64,000 nt of DNA from Bradyrhizobium sp. AUGA SZCCT0283 (GTDB taxonomy: Bacteria; Pseudomonadota; Alphaproteobacteria; Rhizobiales; Xanthobacteraceae): the NCBI RefSeq assembly GCF_018130385.1, contig NZ_JAFCLU010000028.1:1-64000 (forward strand), written 5' to 3'. The notes under the pieces are model-generated. The model saw nothing but the letters and a program-made list of their open reading frames with translations, had not been told where the DNA came from and did no database searches. The translations under genes were made by a program, and so were the position numbers. Positions 52,225 to 60,362 of this stretch are shown here, piece by piece. The first letter of the stretch is position 1, and every line of letters starts with the position of its first letter.

Positions 52225-53082
52225 TCACACCACCTCGAGCACCAGCTCCATCGTCATCAGCACCGGATTGTCGCCGCGCATCAGCCGGCCCTCGGCGATG
52301 CCGCCGAGATAATCGACCAGCGCGATGTCGAGCTCCGCCTGCAGCGTACCGTCCGCGCCGGGCGCGACGATGCCGGCCTTGATCGCAAGCTCGGTCGCAA
52401 ACGGCACAACGGTTCGGCCATCGGTGAAATGCGCGCCGATGGTGGAGCCGACGCCGCCGTGAATCCGCGCGCGCAGGATTCCGTGCTGCCGGCAGAAGGT
52501 CTCCAGCGCCACAGCAAAATCCTGATTCGGCCGCAGCCGCAGTGCGAAGGCGCGGCTGTCGGCCTTCACATCCGTGCTGGCGCGCGCGACGGGGCCGAAC
52601 AATTTGAAATTGGTCTCGGGATCGGGCTCGGCCGCGAAGACAGCGCCGTCGATGCCGAACGCTTCCACCGCGAACGATTCGGCGACGACGCTCTCCTCGG
52701 GCAGAATGTGGCCGCCGTGCAGATGTCCGTCGGTCTCGGTCCACAGCCCGTGACAATGGAAGAACGGCGCGCCGTCACGCTCGCCGAGCGTCATCGCGCC
52801 GAGCTTCAGCCGCGCGATGCCGGAGGGGCGAAACGTGTCGCTGTAGAACGCCGCATTGGCGCCGGTTTTCGACAGCGCCGGCATCACATAGGCAAAGGGC
52901 CCAAGCGCCCCTCCCCGCATGCCCAACACGCCGCCTGAAAAGCCCGCTTCGGCAAAACCGCGGCGCGCGGCCTCCAGCAGCGGCAGGCCGGCGGCAAGCG
53001 TGAATGAAAATGCCCGGCCCCGCGCCTCGACGCATTGGATGCGTTCGGGCGCGGGCGGCCCGGGCTGCGCGATGCTGCGCAT
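52225..53082 (-). CDS. DUF296 (PPC domain) protein
   Basis: A 285-residue protein. The start at 53082 is preferred: GCTGAGGCG precedes it and it lies 4 bases after the acyl-CoA synthetase stop, so it is coupled. Two related halves: one near FSFTLAAGLPLLEAARRGFA with MRGGALGPFAYVMPALSKTG, HCHGLWTETDGHLHGGHILP; a second near NQDFAVALETFCRQHGILRA, HGGVGSTIGAHFTDGRTVVP. His-rich HCHGL and HLHGGH would bind metal. This is the PPC/DUF296 fold, found in plant AT-hook proteins and, in bacteria, mostly uncharacterised. Confidence 0.82.
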   Translation of the reverse strand: MRSIAQPGPPAPERIQCVEARGRAFSFTLAAGLPLLEAARRGFAEAGFSGGVLGMRGGALGPFAYVMPALSKTGANAAFYSDTFRPSGIARLKLGAMTLGERDGAPFFHCHGLWTETDGHLHGGHILPEESVVAESFAVEAFGIDGAVFAAEPDPETNFKLFGPVARASTDVKADSRAFALRLRPNQDFAVALETFCRQHGILRARIHGGVGSTIGAHFTDGRTVVPFATELAIKAGIVAPGADGTLQAELDIALVDYLGGIAEGRLMRGDNPVLMTMELVLEVV

Positions 53083-53086
53083 CGCC

Positions 53087-54784
53087 TCAGCTACCCGTCT
53101 TGGAGACATTGTCATCGGACGCGTTTTCGTCACGCGAATCGGACGCCACTTCGCCCGAAAACGCTTTGGTCTCAAGCAACCCTCGCGCCTCGAGCTCGTC
53201 GCGGACCAGCCGCTTCGGAATCTTGCCGTAGCCGGACTTCGGCAGCGCCTCCCAGAAGAAGAAGCGCTTCGGCATCTTGTAACGCGGCACCTTCGGCGCC
53301 AGGAACGCCGCCAGCTCCGCCTCGCTCACGGCGCTCGCGCCCTCGCGCGCGACGCAGACGGCTACTCCGACCTCGCCCCAGAACGGGTCGGGCACGCCAA
53401 GCACGGCGACCTCGCCGATCGCGGGATGGGTGAGAATCTTCTCCTCGACCTCGCGCGGATAAATGTTGGAGCCGCCCGAGATGTACATGTCCGAGGCGCG
53501 GCCGGTGATGTAGACGAATCCCTCCTCATCCATATGACCGAGATCGCCGGTGCGAAACCAGCCGTCGCGAAACGCCTTCGCGTTGGCCTCGGGGTTGTCG
53601 TAATAGCCGGCGAATACGGCCGGACCGATCACGCAAATCTCGCCGGTCTCGAAGGGTTTAAGCTCGCGTCCGTCGTCGCCCTGGATCGAGACCTGCATGC
53701 CCGTACGCTCGAAGCCGCAGGTGCCGATGCGGGCCTGCGGGCCGTCCTCGGGATCGTGCAGGCTGGCCGGCATGACCGTGATGTTGCCGGTGACCTCACC
53801 GAGCCCGAAATACTGCACCAAAACCTTGCCGAGCTTACCCAGCGCGGCCTTCTGGTCCTCGCGGTACATCGGTGCGCCGGCATAGATCACGAAGCGCAGC
53901 GAGGAATGATCGTATTTGTCGACCGCGGGATGCTCGACCATCATCTTCAGGATGGTCGGCACCGTAAAAATGTTGCTGACGCGATGCGCCTCGATCAGCC
54001 GGAACGCTTCGGCGATGTCGAATTTTTCCGAAGGCAGCAGGATGGTCGGCACGCCACGCGCGGCCTGCACGAGCTGGTGCACGCCGGCGCCATGCGACAG
54101 CGGCGCAACCACCAGCGAGGCATCCGTCTCCGTCGTACCCGGCATCAGGTCGGCGAGATGATTTGTCACCACAAAGGCCATCTGGCCGTGGGTGAGCACC
54201 GCCGCCTTGGAGCGGCCCGTAGTACCCGAGGTAAAGAAGAACCAGCAGGGATCGTCGTAGTCGACCGCGGCATTCTCAACCCTGGCGCCGGCCTGCAACG
54301 CGATCACCTCGCCCACCGCCTTCTCGCCGAACGTGCCCTCGCCGATCCGCCAGATGAATTCCAGCGCGGGATTGGCGGCAGCCTTGGCGTGGTCCGGGAA
54401 ATCGCCATGGCATAGAAACGCCTTCGCGCCGGAGGCGGTGGCGAGATAGGCGACCTCATCTGGCATCAGGCGGAAATTGGTCGGCACCCAGACCGCGCCT
54501 AATCGAAACGCTGCGAACATCGACCAGAACATCTCGTCGCAATTCTTGGAATGCACCAGGATGCGGTCGCCCTTGACGACCCCCCGTGCGGCAAGGCCCG
54601 CCGCCAGCGCGGAGACGTGGCCGTCGATCTCGCGCCAGGTCCAGGGTCTGTCGCCCCAGATGAAGCCCGTGCGGTCGCCATGGCGGCGGGCATTCTGGGT
54701 CAGCATATGCGCCAGGTTCATCACGCGGCGCGACATCCGCGCCAGGCCGCCGCGCGGGGTGGGAATAGTCACGGTTTCAGTCAC
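53087..54784 (-). CDS. AMP-dependent acyl-CoA synthetase/ligase
   Basis: A 565-residue enzyme. Activates a carboxylic acid with ATP and CoA. Motifs: FFFTSGTTGRSKAAVLTH (P-loop), YFGLGEVTGNITVMPASL (A5), GWFRTGDLGHMDEEGFVYIT (A7), GRASDMYISGGSNIYPREVE (A8), PKSGYGKIPKRL with the catalytic Lys. The last 20 or so residues (AFSGEVASDSRDENASDD) come from a palindromic repeat (family A), so the natural end was probably near GLLETK. Operon with the DUF296 gene downstream. The acid substrate is unknown. ATG at 54721 is an alternative start. Confidence 0.93.
   Translation of the reverse strand: MTETVTIPTPRGGLARMSRRVMNLAHMLTQNARRHGDRTGFIWGDRPWTWREIDGHVSALAAGLAARGVVKGDRILVHSKNCDEMFWSMFAAFRLGAVWVPTNFRLMPDEVAYLATASGAKAFLCHGDFPDHAKAAANPALEFIWRIGEGTFGEKAVGEVIALQAGARVENAAVDYDDPCWFFFTSGTTGRSKAAVLTHGQMAFVVTNHLADLMPGTTETDASLVVAPLSHGAGVHQLVQAARGVPTILLPSEKFDIAEAFRLIEAHRVSNIFTVPTILKMMVEHPAVDKYDHSSLRFVIYAGAPMYREDQKAALGKLGKVLVQYFGLGEVTGNITVMPASLHDPEDGPQARIGTCGFERTGMQVSIQGDDGRELKPFETGEICVIGPAVFAGYYDNPEANAKAFRDGWFRTGDLGHMDEEGFVYITGRASDMYISGGSNIYPREVEEKILTHPAIGEVAVLGVPDPFWGEVGVAVCVAREGASAVSEAELAAFLAPKVPRYKMPKRFFFWEALPKSGYGKIPKRLVRDELEARGLLETKAFSGEVASDSRDENASDDNVSKTGS
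53117..53166. repeat. family A palindrome inside a coding region
   Basis: ACGCGTTTTC (53119-53128) and GAAAACGC (53157-53164) with the usual inner sequence. It overlaps the 3' end of the acyl-CoA synthetase gene and encodes its last residues in an open frame. Confidence 0.8.
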
Positions 54785-54881
54785 AGGGAATCAACCTACG
54801 CTTTGAAAAACAGACATAGAACACCTCATGGCAACGATAGCAGAAAGCCCGGCGCCTGCTCAAATCCGCCGCGGGCCGGCG

Positions 54882-55010
54882 TCACCGCATGCCCGTCCCC
54901 TTGCAACGCTGGCACTTGACCACCCTGTCGCCCTTCTTCAGCAGGCCCTTGCCCTCGCAATTCTTGCATTTCTGCTTCTTCTTGATGTTGGGGCCTTTTT
55001 CATTGGCCAT
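54882..55010 (-). CDS. very small zinc-finger protein (42 aa), DnaJ-like repeat
   Basis: From the ATG at 55010 with GGGAGA before it: MANEKGPNIKKKQKCKNCEG, then KGLLKKGDRVVKCQRCKGTG. The CxxCxGxG repeats (CKNCEGKG ... CQRCKGTG) are those of the DnaJ central zinc finger, here alone. The protein is very basic. Could be a nucleic-acid or unfolded-protein binder; not a DnaJ. A longer frame to 55079 is not supported. Convergent with the secreted gene at 55100? No: the two are divergent, 89 bases apart. Confidence 0.7.
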   Translation of the reverse strand: MANEKGPNIKKKQKCKNCEGKGLLKKGDRVVKCQRCKGTGMR

Positions 55011-55099
55011 GATAAATCTCCCGGCAGGCGTTGCACGCTCACCATAGCCAGCCCCGCACTCCCGTCCATAAGCCCGCACAAACGATTTGAGAGATCACC

Positions 55100-55624
55100 A
55101 TGGTTACCCGTCGAAAGCTGATATTGTCTGGCGCAGCCGGCCTGCTAGCCGCCACCTTGCCGCGCGCGTCGCTGGCGGCGCCGGACGATCCCGTGGGCAT
55201 CGTGACCGCCATTTACACCCGTGCCGCCAAGGGCAAGGGCGATGGTGGCGGCGTGTTTGTGTTCGAGAACAAGGCGGCAAAGGCAAAGCATCTGTCGAAA
55301 TCACTGATTGCGCTCTGGGCCAAGGCGGACGCCCGCACGCGAAAGGGCGATGGCGGGCCCGTCGATTTCGATCCCGTCACCAATTCGCAGGATCCGGACG
55401 TAAAGTCATTCAAGGTGGTCGCAGAGAAGCAGGAGGCCGACAAGGCTGTCATCGCGGTCACGATCGATAGCCAGCAGGGGCCACCGCCGAAACCGGCCGA
55501 CCGGACCATCCGCTATGATTTCGTCCCCGAGGCCGGCGGATGGAAGATCGACGAGATCAAGGGTGCCGTCGACGGCAAGGCGTGGTCGCTCCGCGCCATG
55601 CTCACCGATTTCCTCAAATATTAG
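55100..55624 (+). CDS. secreted DUF3828-like protein
   Basis: A 174-residue product. Leader MVTRRKLILSGAAGLLAATL has twin Arg before the hydrophobic core (Tat-like, RRK) and likely cleavage after SLA. The mature part: VGIVTAIYTRAAKGKGDGGG, ALWAKADARTRKGDGGPVDF, IRYDFVPEAGGWKIDEIKGA, with WSLRAMLTDFLKY at the end. The helical-then-strand layout matches DUF3828. Function unknown; periplasmic location is inferred. Confidence 0.82.
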   Translation: MVTRRKLILSGAAGLLAATLPRASLAAPDDPVGIVTAIYTRAAKGKGDGGGVFVFENKAAKAKHLSKSLIALWAKADARTRKGDGGPVDFDPVTNSQDPDVKSFKVVAEKQEADKAVIAVTIDSQQGPPPKPADRTIRYDFVPEAGGWKIDEIKGAVDGKAWSLRAMLTDFLKY

Positions 55625-55678
55625 GCCTTGAGCGGTGGCCCTGCCGATCCCGCAAGACCGGCAGGCCACCATCGCAAA

Positions 55679-56080
55679 TTACTGCGGATGGTCGGCCAGC
55701 TCCTGGTCGCTCAAGCGCCAATCCTGCCAGAGCTGAAGCGCACCCAGCAGGATGACGATTGCACCGAGAGCGATATGCCAGGCGCGAAGCAGGTCGTCAC
55801 CGGCGTAGCCCAGGAAGAAGGGCGAGGCGATCAGCCAGAGGCCGAGCGCGATTTCGCCTACCTCCTCCCAGCGCTGCAGTGCGACATATTCGAGCTGGGC
55901 CAGACCGAAGACCAGCATGCCGACCACGAACGTATTGAGGATCATGGTGCTGCGTTCGGCGTCCATCACCTCGTGACTGGAGAAAGGAAACCACGGCGAT
56001 ACCACGATCAGCACGCCAATCAGCATGCCGAACCAGTCTTCCCACGTGCGATGCTTGCTGAAGAAACCAAAGCCCGACAT
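55679..56080 (-). CDS. SPW-repeat membrane protein
   Basis: A 133-residue protein from the ATG at 56080, with GGGGAGG about 7 bases upstream. Two copies of the SPW repeat: TWEDWFGMLIGVLIVVSPWF and WEEVGEIALGLWLIASPFFL, each a W-[DE]-x3-x(8)-SP[WF] helix, plus two more helices (LNTFVVGMLVFGLAQLEYVA, WHIALGAIVILLGALQLWQD). This two-repeat, four-helix form is common in soil bacteria and of unknown function. Confidence 0.88.
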   Translation of the reverse strand: MSGFGFFSKHRTWEDWFGMLIGVLIVVSPWFPFSSHEVMDAERSTMILNTFVVGMLVFGLAQLEYVALQRWEEVGEIALGLWLIASPFFLGYAGDDLLRAWHIALGAIVILLGALQLWQDWRLSDQELADHPQ

Positions 56081-56262
56081 TGTAGACCTCCCCTTGAAAA
56101 GAGGCATACGTCGGCGGCCGCGATCACGGCATTTTTCGATATCGAGCCCAAGACCCGGCCGCTTCGGCGGCGTATGTCATCCGAAAGACGTAGGAACCGC
56201 GCAACCCGTTGCAAGGCCCGGCTGCAAAGATCTTGCGAGCGCGAGCGCGGGCGCGCCGCACC

Positions 56263-57207
56263 CTATTGCGCTGCACCGAGCCGCTGCAGGCTTTCGCTTG
56301 CGGTGCGCAGGCCCGGACTGATCTCCAGCGCCTTGCGGAAATCGGCAATCGCGCCCGCCTTGTCGCCGAGCCGCATCTTGGCCTGGCCACGGTTGTTCCA
56401 CGAATAGGCGTCGGCCGGATCGTATTGCAGCGCCTTGTCGTAATCGGCCAGACCGCCTCTTGTGTCACCCTGGAACAATTTGATCATGCCGCGATTGCGC
56501 CAGCCGCGGGCGTCCGTCGGCGCCAGCTTGACCACCTCGCCGTAGTCGGCAGCGGCACGGTCGAGCTGCTCGCTGTCGCGATAGGCATTGCCGCGGTTGA
56601 TATAGGCCAGAACGTCGGGCTTTAGCTTGATCTCCATGGTGTAATCCGCCACCGCACGGACCATGTCGTGTTTGCGGTGATAGGCATAGCCGCGATTGCC
56701 GTAGGCGATGGCAAGCGCCGGGTTGTGCTTGATGGCGGCGCTGAAATCGGCGATCGCGCGGTCGAGGTCGCCCTTGTTGAACCAGGCATCGCCGCGGTTG
56801 TTGTAGGCCAGCGCGAATGCCGGATCGACGCGGATGGCTTCATCGTAATCGGCCATCGCGCGATCGAGATCGCGCTTGAAGGCGTAGACGCGGCCGCGGT
56901 TGGTGAGTGCGCAGGCTGAAGTCGGATCGAGCCGGATCGACTCGTTGAGGTCGGCGAGCGCCGCATCGTACTGCCGCTTCTCGGTCAGGCCGTGCCCGCG
57001 GAAGCAGTACGCAGCCGCAAGCTTGCTGCCGGTTTCGCTTTTGGCATCGATGACCGCGCTGCACGCGGCCACCTTGTCGTCCGGCGGCGTGGTCACGCTG
57101 ATGCAGGTTTTCCAGCTCTGGTCGGCCTGGGCAGACGCGGCAGGCGGTTGCGCTGATATCACCGCAGTGCCCAGCAATGCAGCGGTCAAACAGGTCAAAA
57201 TGCGCAT
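56263..57207 (-). CDS. secreted TPR protein
   Basis: A 314-residue product from ATG at 57207. Signal peptide MRILTCLTAALLGTAVISAQ. Then about seven TPR units from residue 60 to the end: YDAALADLNESIRLDPTSAC, LDRAMADYDEAIRVDPAFAL, LDRAIADFSAAIKHNPALAI, and others. The N-terminal part (TCISVTTPPDDKVAACSAVI) has a Cys pair. TPR proteins in the periplasm act as protein-interaction scaffolds. Stands alone between the SPW gene and the acetyltransferase gene. Confidence 0.9.
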   Translation of the reverse strand: MRILTCLTAALLGTAVISAQPPAASAQADQSWKTCISVTTPPDDKVAACSAVIDAKSETGSKLAAAYCFRGHGLTEKRQYDAALADLNESIRLDPTSACALTNRGRVYAFKRDLDRAMADYDEAIRVDPAFALAYNNRGDAWFNKGDLDRAIADFSAAIKHNPALAIAYGNRGYAYHRKHDMVRAVADYTMEIKLKPDVLAYINRGNAYRDSEQLDRAAADYGEVVKLAPTDARGWRNRGMIKLFQGDTRGGLADYDKALQYDPADAYSWNNRGQAKMRLGDKAGAIADFRKALEISPGLRTASESLQRLGAAQ

Positions 57208-57307
57208 ATCAGCCAATCCCCGGCGAGCCAGTTCCTCCTTCGTCGCTGGTTTGCATCGGCGGGTTCATGCCCCTAAATGAAACGGTGAATCATCTGGGAA
57301 TCGCCGC

Positions 57308-57580
57308 ATGGCCGCTGTCCGCGACAACAAGGCTCAAAACCGCTTCGAACTCGACGTCGACGGCGCTATGGCATTTGCGAACTATCGCGTCACGCCCTCG
57401 GCGGTCATCATCACCCATACCGAAACGCCCCGCGCGCTGCGTGGCCGTGGCATTGCTTCCGAACTGGTCAGGGGCGCGCTGGAGTTGATCCGCGCCGACG
57501 GACGCAAGGTCATCGCCGGCTGCGGTTTTGTCGTGGATTATCTGCGCCGAAATCCGCAGTTTGCCGATCTGACGGGGTGA
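57308..57580 (+). CDS. YjdJ-type GNAT N-acetyltransferase
   Basis: A 90-residue protein. It has the compact GNAT form: NRFELDVDGAMAFANYRVTP, VIITHTETPRALRGRGIASE, LVRGALELIRADGRKVIAGC, GFVVDYLRRNPQF. RGRGIAS is the acetyl-CoA pyrophosphate loop. Similar small acetyltransferases (YjdJ/NATD1 class) modify unknown amines. No ribosome binding site of note; divergent from the TPR gene. Confidence 0.88.
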   Translation: MAAVRDNKAQNRFELDVDGAMAFANYRVTPSAVIITHTETPRALRGRGIASELVRGALELIRADGRKVIAGCGFVVDYLRRNPQFADLTG

Positions 57581-57623
57581 GCCGGCCCCCGCCATCGCGA
57601 GGGCAATCACGATGGGCGGCCCG

Positions 57624-58415
57624 TCAAACGATCCGGATCGACATATCCGGCAGGCCCTCGAGCTTGCACAGGAGCACGTCACCCTTCACGACCGGGCCAA
57701 CATTTTCCGGCGTGCCTGAATAGATGATGTCGCCGGCCTTGAGTTCAAAGGCTTCCGAAAGCTTGGAGATCTGCTCCGCCACGCTCCAGATCATGTTGCG
57801 CAGATCAGAGTTCTGCTTGGTCGTGCCATTCACCGCGAGCGAGATCGCGCCCTTGGTGAAGTGTCCAGTCTTGGCCGCGGGGTGAATCGGCCCGAGCACG
57901 GCGGAGCGGTCAAAGCTCTTGCCGATTTCCCATGGCTTCTTCTCGTCGCCCATCGCGCGCTGCAGATCGCGCCGGGTCATGTCGAGGCCGAGCGCATAGC
58001 CGTAGACGTGGTCGAGCGCCTGCTCCGGCGAGATATTGGTACCGCCCGATTTCAGCGCCGCCACCAGTTCGACCTCGTAGTGATAGTTCTTGGTGAGCGA
58101 GGGATAAGGATGATCGCCGACTGCGCCGATAGCGACATTCTGGATCGCGTCGGTCGGCTTCTGAAAGAAGAACGGCGGCTCGCGATTGGGGTCCGAACCC
58201 ATTTCGCGCGCATGCGCGGCATAGTTCCGTCCGATGCAATAGATCCGCCGCACCGGAAACACGTCGGTCTCACCCACAATCGGGATGGTCGTCGTGCCAA
58301 CCGGAAAAATCGATTTCGGGCCGGCCTGCGCTGCGGCCGCGCCGCCTTGCACGGCCGTGCCGGCCAGCACCAGCGCGCCCGTTGCCAGGATGGTCCTGCG
58401 ATCGACGTTGCTCAT
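57624..58415 (-). CDS. fumarylacetoacetate hydrolase-family protein, exported
   Basis: A 263-residue product from ATG at 58415 with AAGGAGGAGG before it. Leader MSNVDRRTILATGALVLAGT has a twin-Arg motif (DRRTILA), so Tat export is likely, unusual for the family. FAH core: GRNYAAHAREMGSDPNREPP, FFFQKPTDAIQ, YHYEVELVAAL (metal-binding Glu), GYALGLDMTRRDLQRAMGDE, GDIIYSGTPENVGPV. Members hydrolyse C-C bonds or decarboxylate beta-keto acids. The substrate is unknown. Confidence 0.9.
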   Translation of the reverse strand: MSNVDRRTILATGALVLAGTAVQGGAAAAQAGPKSIFPVGTTTIPIVGETDVFPVRRIYCIGRNYAAHAREMGSDPNREPPFFFQKPTDAIQNVAIGAVGDHPYPSLTKNYHYEVELVAALKSGGTNISPEQALDHVYGYALGLDMTRRDLQRAMGDEKKPWEIGKSFDRSAVLGPIHPAAKTGHFTKGAISLAVNGTTKQNSDLRNMIWSVAEQISKLSEAFELKAGDIIYSGTPENVGPVVKGDVLLCKLEGLPDMSIRIV

Positions 58416-58460
58416 TGGCCTCCTCCTTGTCTTGCGAGTCTTCTTGTCCTCCCGCATCTA

Positions 58461-58495
58461 CAGCGTTTTCGTCGCGAAGTGGATACTTTGCGCGT
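58461..58495. repeat. half of a family A palindrome, reversed
   Basis: CAGCGTTTTC and GCGAAGTGGATAC match the right part of the family A element in the opposite direction. The left part is absent. Confidence 0.6.
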
Positions 58496-58522
58496 TGTTG
58501 CATTGCAATCGCACCAAAGAAA

Positions 58523-58548
58523 GAAGGCCCGCGTGACTGCGGGCCTTC
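58523..58548 (-). terminator. intrinsic terminator of the DUF3597 gene
   Basis: GAAGGCCCGC (58523-58532) with GCGGGCCTTC (58539-58548) around GTGACT. On the minus strand TTCTTTCTTTGG follows. The DUF3597 stop is 25 bases upstream in that direction. Confidence 0.85.
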
Positions 58549-58572
58549 GCATGCGTGAACCGGACGAAAGCG

Positions 58573-58950
58573 TCAGTGCTTGATATCAGGCGGCAGCTTG
58601 CCGCCATTGGCGGCCAGCTTGGTCATGACCTGCTTGTGCAGCCAGATATTCATGCTGGCGGAATCGTTGCTGTCGCCGGTATAGCCGAGCTCCTTCGCGA
58701 GTTCCTTGCGCGCGCCGAAGCTGGAATCGATGTCGAGCGCCTTCATCAAGTCGACGATCGAGGTCCGCCACTCCAGCTTCTCGCCCTTGGCCTTCACCGC
58801 TTGGTCGAGGATGGGCGCGACGTCGACGGTTGCGGCCGGTGCAGCAGCCCCACCGGACGACCCGGCGCCTGCGGCCGCGCCGCCGCCGGCGGGCGCGGCG
58901 TCTGCTTTGGTGCCGAAAATCGCGCTCATGATTTTTCCGAAAATGCTCAT
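58573..58950 (-). CDS. DUF3597 protein
   Basis: A protein of 125 residues from the ATG at 58950; GGGAGCG precedes it. N-terminal MSIFGKIMSAIFG, an Ala/Gly/Pro spacer (about residues 15-45), then the DUF3597 domain: VAPILDQAVKAKGEKLEWRT, SIVDLMKALDIDSSFGARKE, LAKELGYTGDSNDSASMNIW, LHKQVMTKLAANGGKLP. The domain is similar to the C-terminal part of LysM-containing proteins of the YgaU kind. Soluble; function unknown. Confidence 0.9.
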   Translation of the reverse strand: MSIFGKIMSAIFGTKADAAPAGGGAAAGAGSSGGAAAPAATVDVAPILDQAVKAKGEKLEWRTSIVDLMKALDIDSSFGARKELAKELGYTGDSNDSASMNIWLHKQVMTKLAANGGKLPPDIKH

Positions 58951-59241
58951 CGTTCGCTCCCAATGACTTGAAGGGGGGTGAGTCTCTGGCGGCACTGTCT
59001 GACCGGCAGCACCACGCCGGGATCGCCGGCAAGTCTAGCCAGCCGGATGAAGCTTGCCAATGAAACATTCACCGAAGCGTGAGTGCGTTTGTCGCTGTTT
59101 GGGAGTACGCTGCCCGCTCAGTTCGCGGCATGGCCAATTCCCCATCCCGTCTTCGCGTCTGGCCTGGTCGTGATCGTTTTATGAACGGCGCATTGGCGTC
59201 TTTCGATTGGCGCACATGCGACCGCGAGGGAGACAGCGACC

Positions 59242-60153
59242 ATGGCCACCTACCACGGCAATGTCACATCAATGGCGCCGAGCGGACCAGAGACCGCCGC
59301 CGCGCCTGTTATCCGAACCATCGGCCTACCGGAACTCCATCGGGCCTTGCAGCGCGGCTGGGAAGATTTCAAAGCCGTACCAAGCCACGCCATCATCCTG
59401 TGCATCATCTATCCCGTGCTCGGACTGATGCTGGCGCGCGCCGTGCACGGCTATTCGGTGCTGCCGCTGCTGTTTCCGCTCGCCGCCGGCTTTGCCCTGC
59501 TCGGCCCGTTTGCTGCGCTCGGCCTCTACGAAATGAGCCGCCGTCGCGAACGCGGCGAACAGGCAACCGCCTGGGACGCGCTCGAGGTGGTACGCTCGCC
59601 ATCGTTCGCCGCGATGCTTGGGTTAGGTGTGCTGTTGCTCGCGCTGTTCGTGACATGGGTGGCTACCGCGCAGGCGATCTATATCGCCGCGTTCGGCTAT
59701 GCCGGCGCGACCGGCGTTTCCGATTTCGCCGAACGCGTGCTGACGACGTCGCAAGGTTGGTGGCTGATCGTGGTTGGCTGCGGTGTCGGCTTCCTGTTTG
59801 CCCTCATCGCGCTGTGCATCAGCGTGGTGTCGTTCCCGTTGATGCTCGACCGTCACGCCGGCGCCGGCGATGCGATGGTGACCTCGCTGCGCGCGGTTGC
59901 ACGAAATCCCGTGCCGATGGCGGCCTGGGGATTGATCGTCGCGGTGCTGCTGGTTGCAGGATCGTTGCCGGCCTTCCTTGGCCTCGCCGTTGTCATTCCC
60001 CTGCTCGGGCACGCCACGTGGCATCTCTATCGGGAGACAATCGAGCCGGAACTCAATCCGCAGCCGCTTCCGCCCCGCGCGCACCGCGAACGCAAGCCTG
60101 CTGCCGATTTCCCGGCCAATCTGTTCCCCTGGCGGCGCAAGGATAGCGCATAA
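59242..60153 (+). CDS. DUF2189 membrane protein
   Basis: A 303-residue protein with six or seven helices: AIILCIIYPVLGLMLARAVH, LLPLLFPLAAGFALLGPFAA-type, FAAMLGLGVLLLALFVTWVA, WWLIVVGCGVGFLFALIALC, PMAAWGLIVAVLLVAGSLPA. The DUF2189 pattern (RTIGLPELHRALQRGWEDFK and GLYEMSRRRERGEQ) is clear. These inner-membrane proteins lie near cytochrome oxidase genes in some genomes; no such context here. The cytosolic end is Pro/Arg-rich. The alternate long frame in the +1 register is a shadow. Confidence 0.9.
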   Translation: MATYHGNVTSMAPSGPETAAAPVIRTIGLPELHRALQRGWEDFKAVPSHAIILCIIYPVLGLMLARAVHGYSVLPLLFPLAAGFALLGPFAALGLYEMSRRRERGEQATAWDALEVVRSPSFAAMLGLGVLLLALFVTWVATAQAIYIAAFGYAGATGVSDFAERVLTTSQGWWLIVVGCGVGFLFALIALCISVVSFPLMLDRHAGAGDAMVTSLRAVARNPVPMAAWGLIVAVLLVAGSLPAFLGLAVVIPLLGHATWHLYRETIEPELNPQPLPPRAHRERKPAADFPANLFPWRRKDSA

Positions 60154-60362
60154 GCTTGCACGGAACCCGATCGATCACACCGCTGGTCGAACCGACCGGC
60201 GGTGTCGTCGTTCACTGCGCACTAACGATGAATTGAGCATCTTCAACGGAAAGGCATTGAAGGCTACGACATCAGCCTTGTTTTGGCCGATCTTGCTTCG
60301 AACATTCGGCGTGGCTTGGACACTAACGTCGATGACGCATCGATCGTGGAGCGAACGGCACG

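Noticed and set aside
59079..60146. A 355-codon frame on the same strand as the DUF2189 gene
   Set aside because: It is the +1 register; the DUF2189 reading has membrane helices and family motifs.
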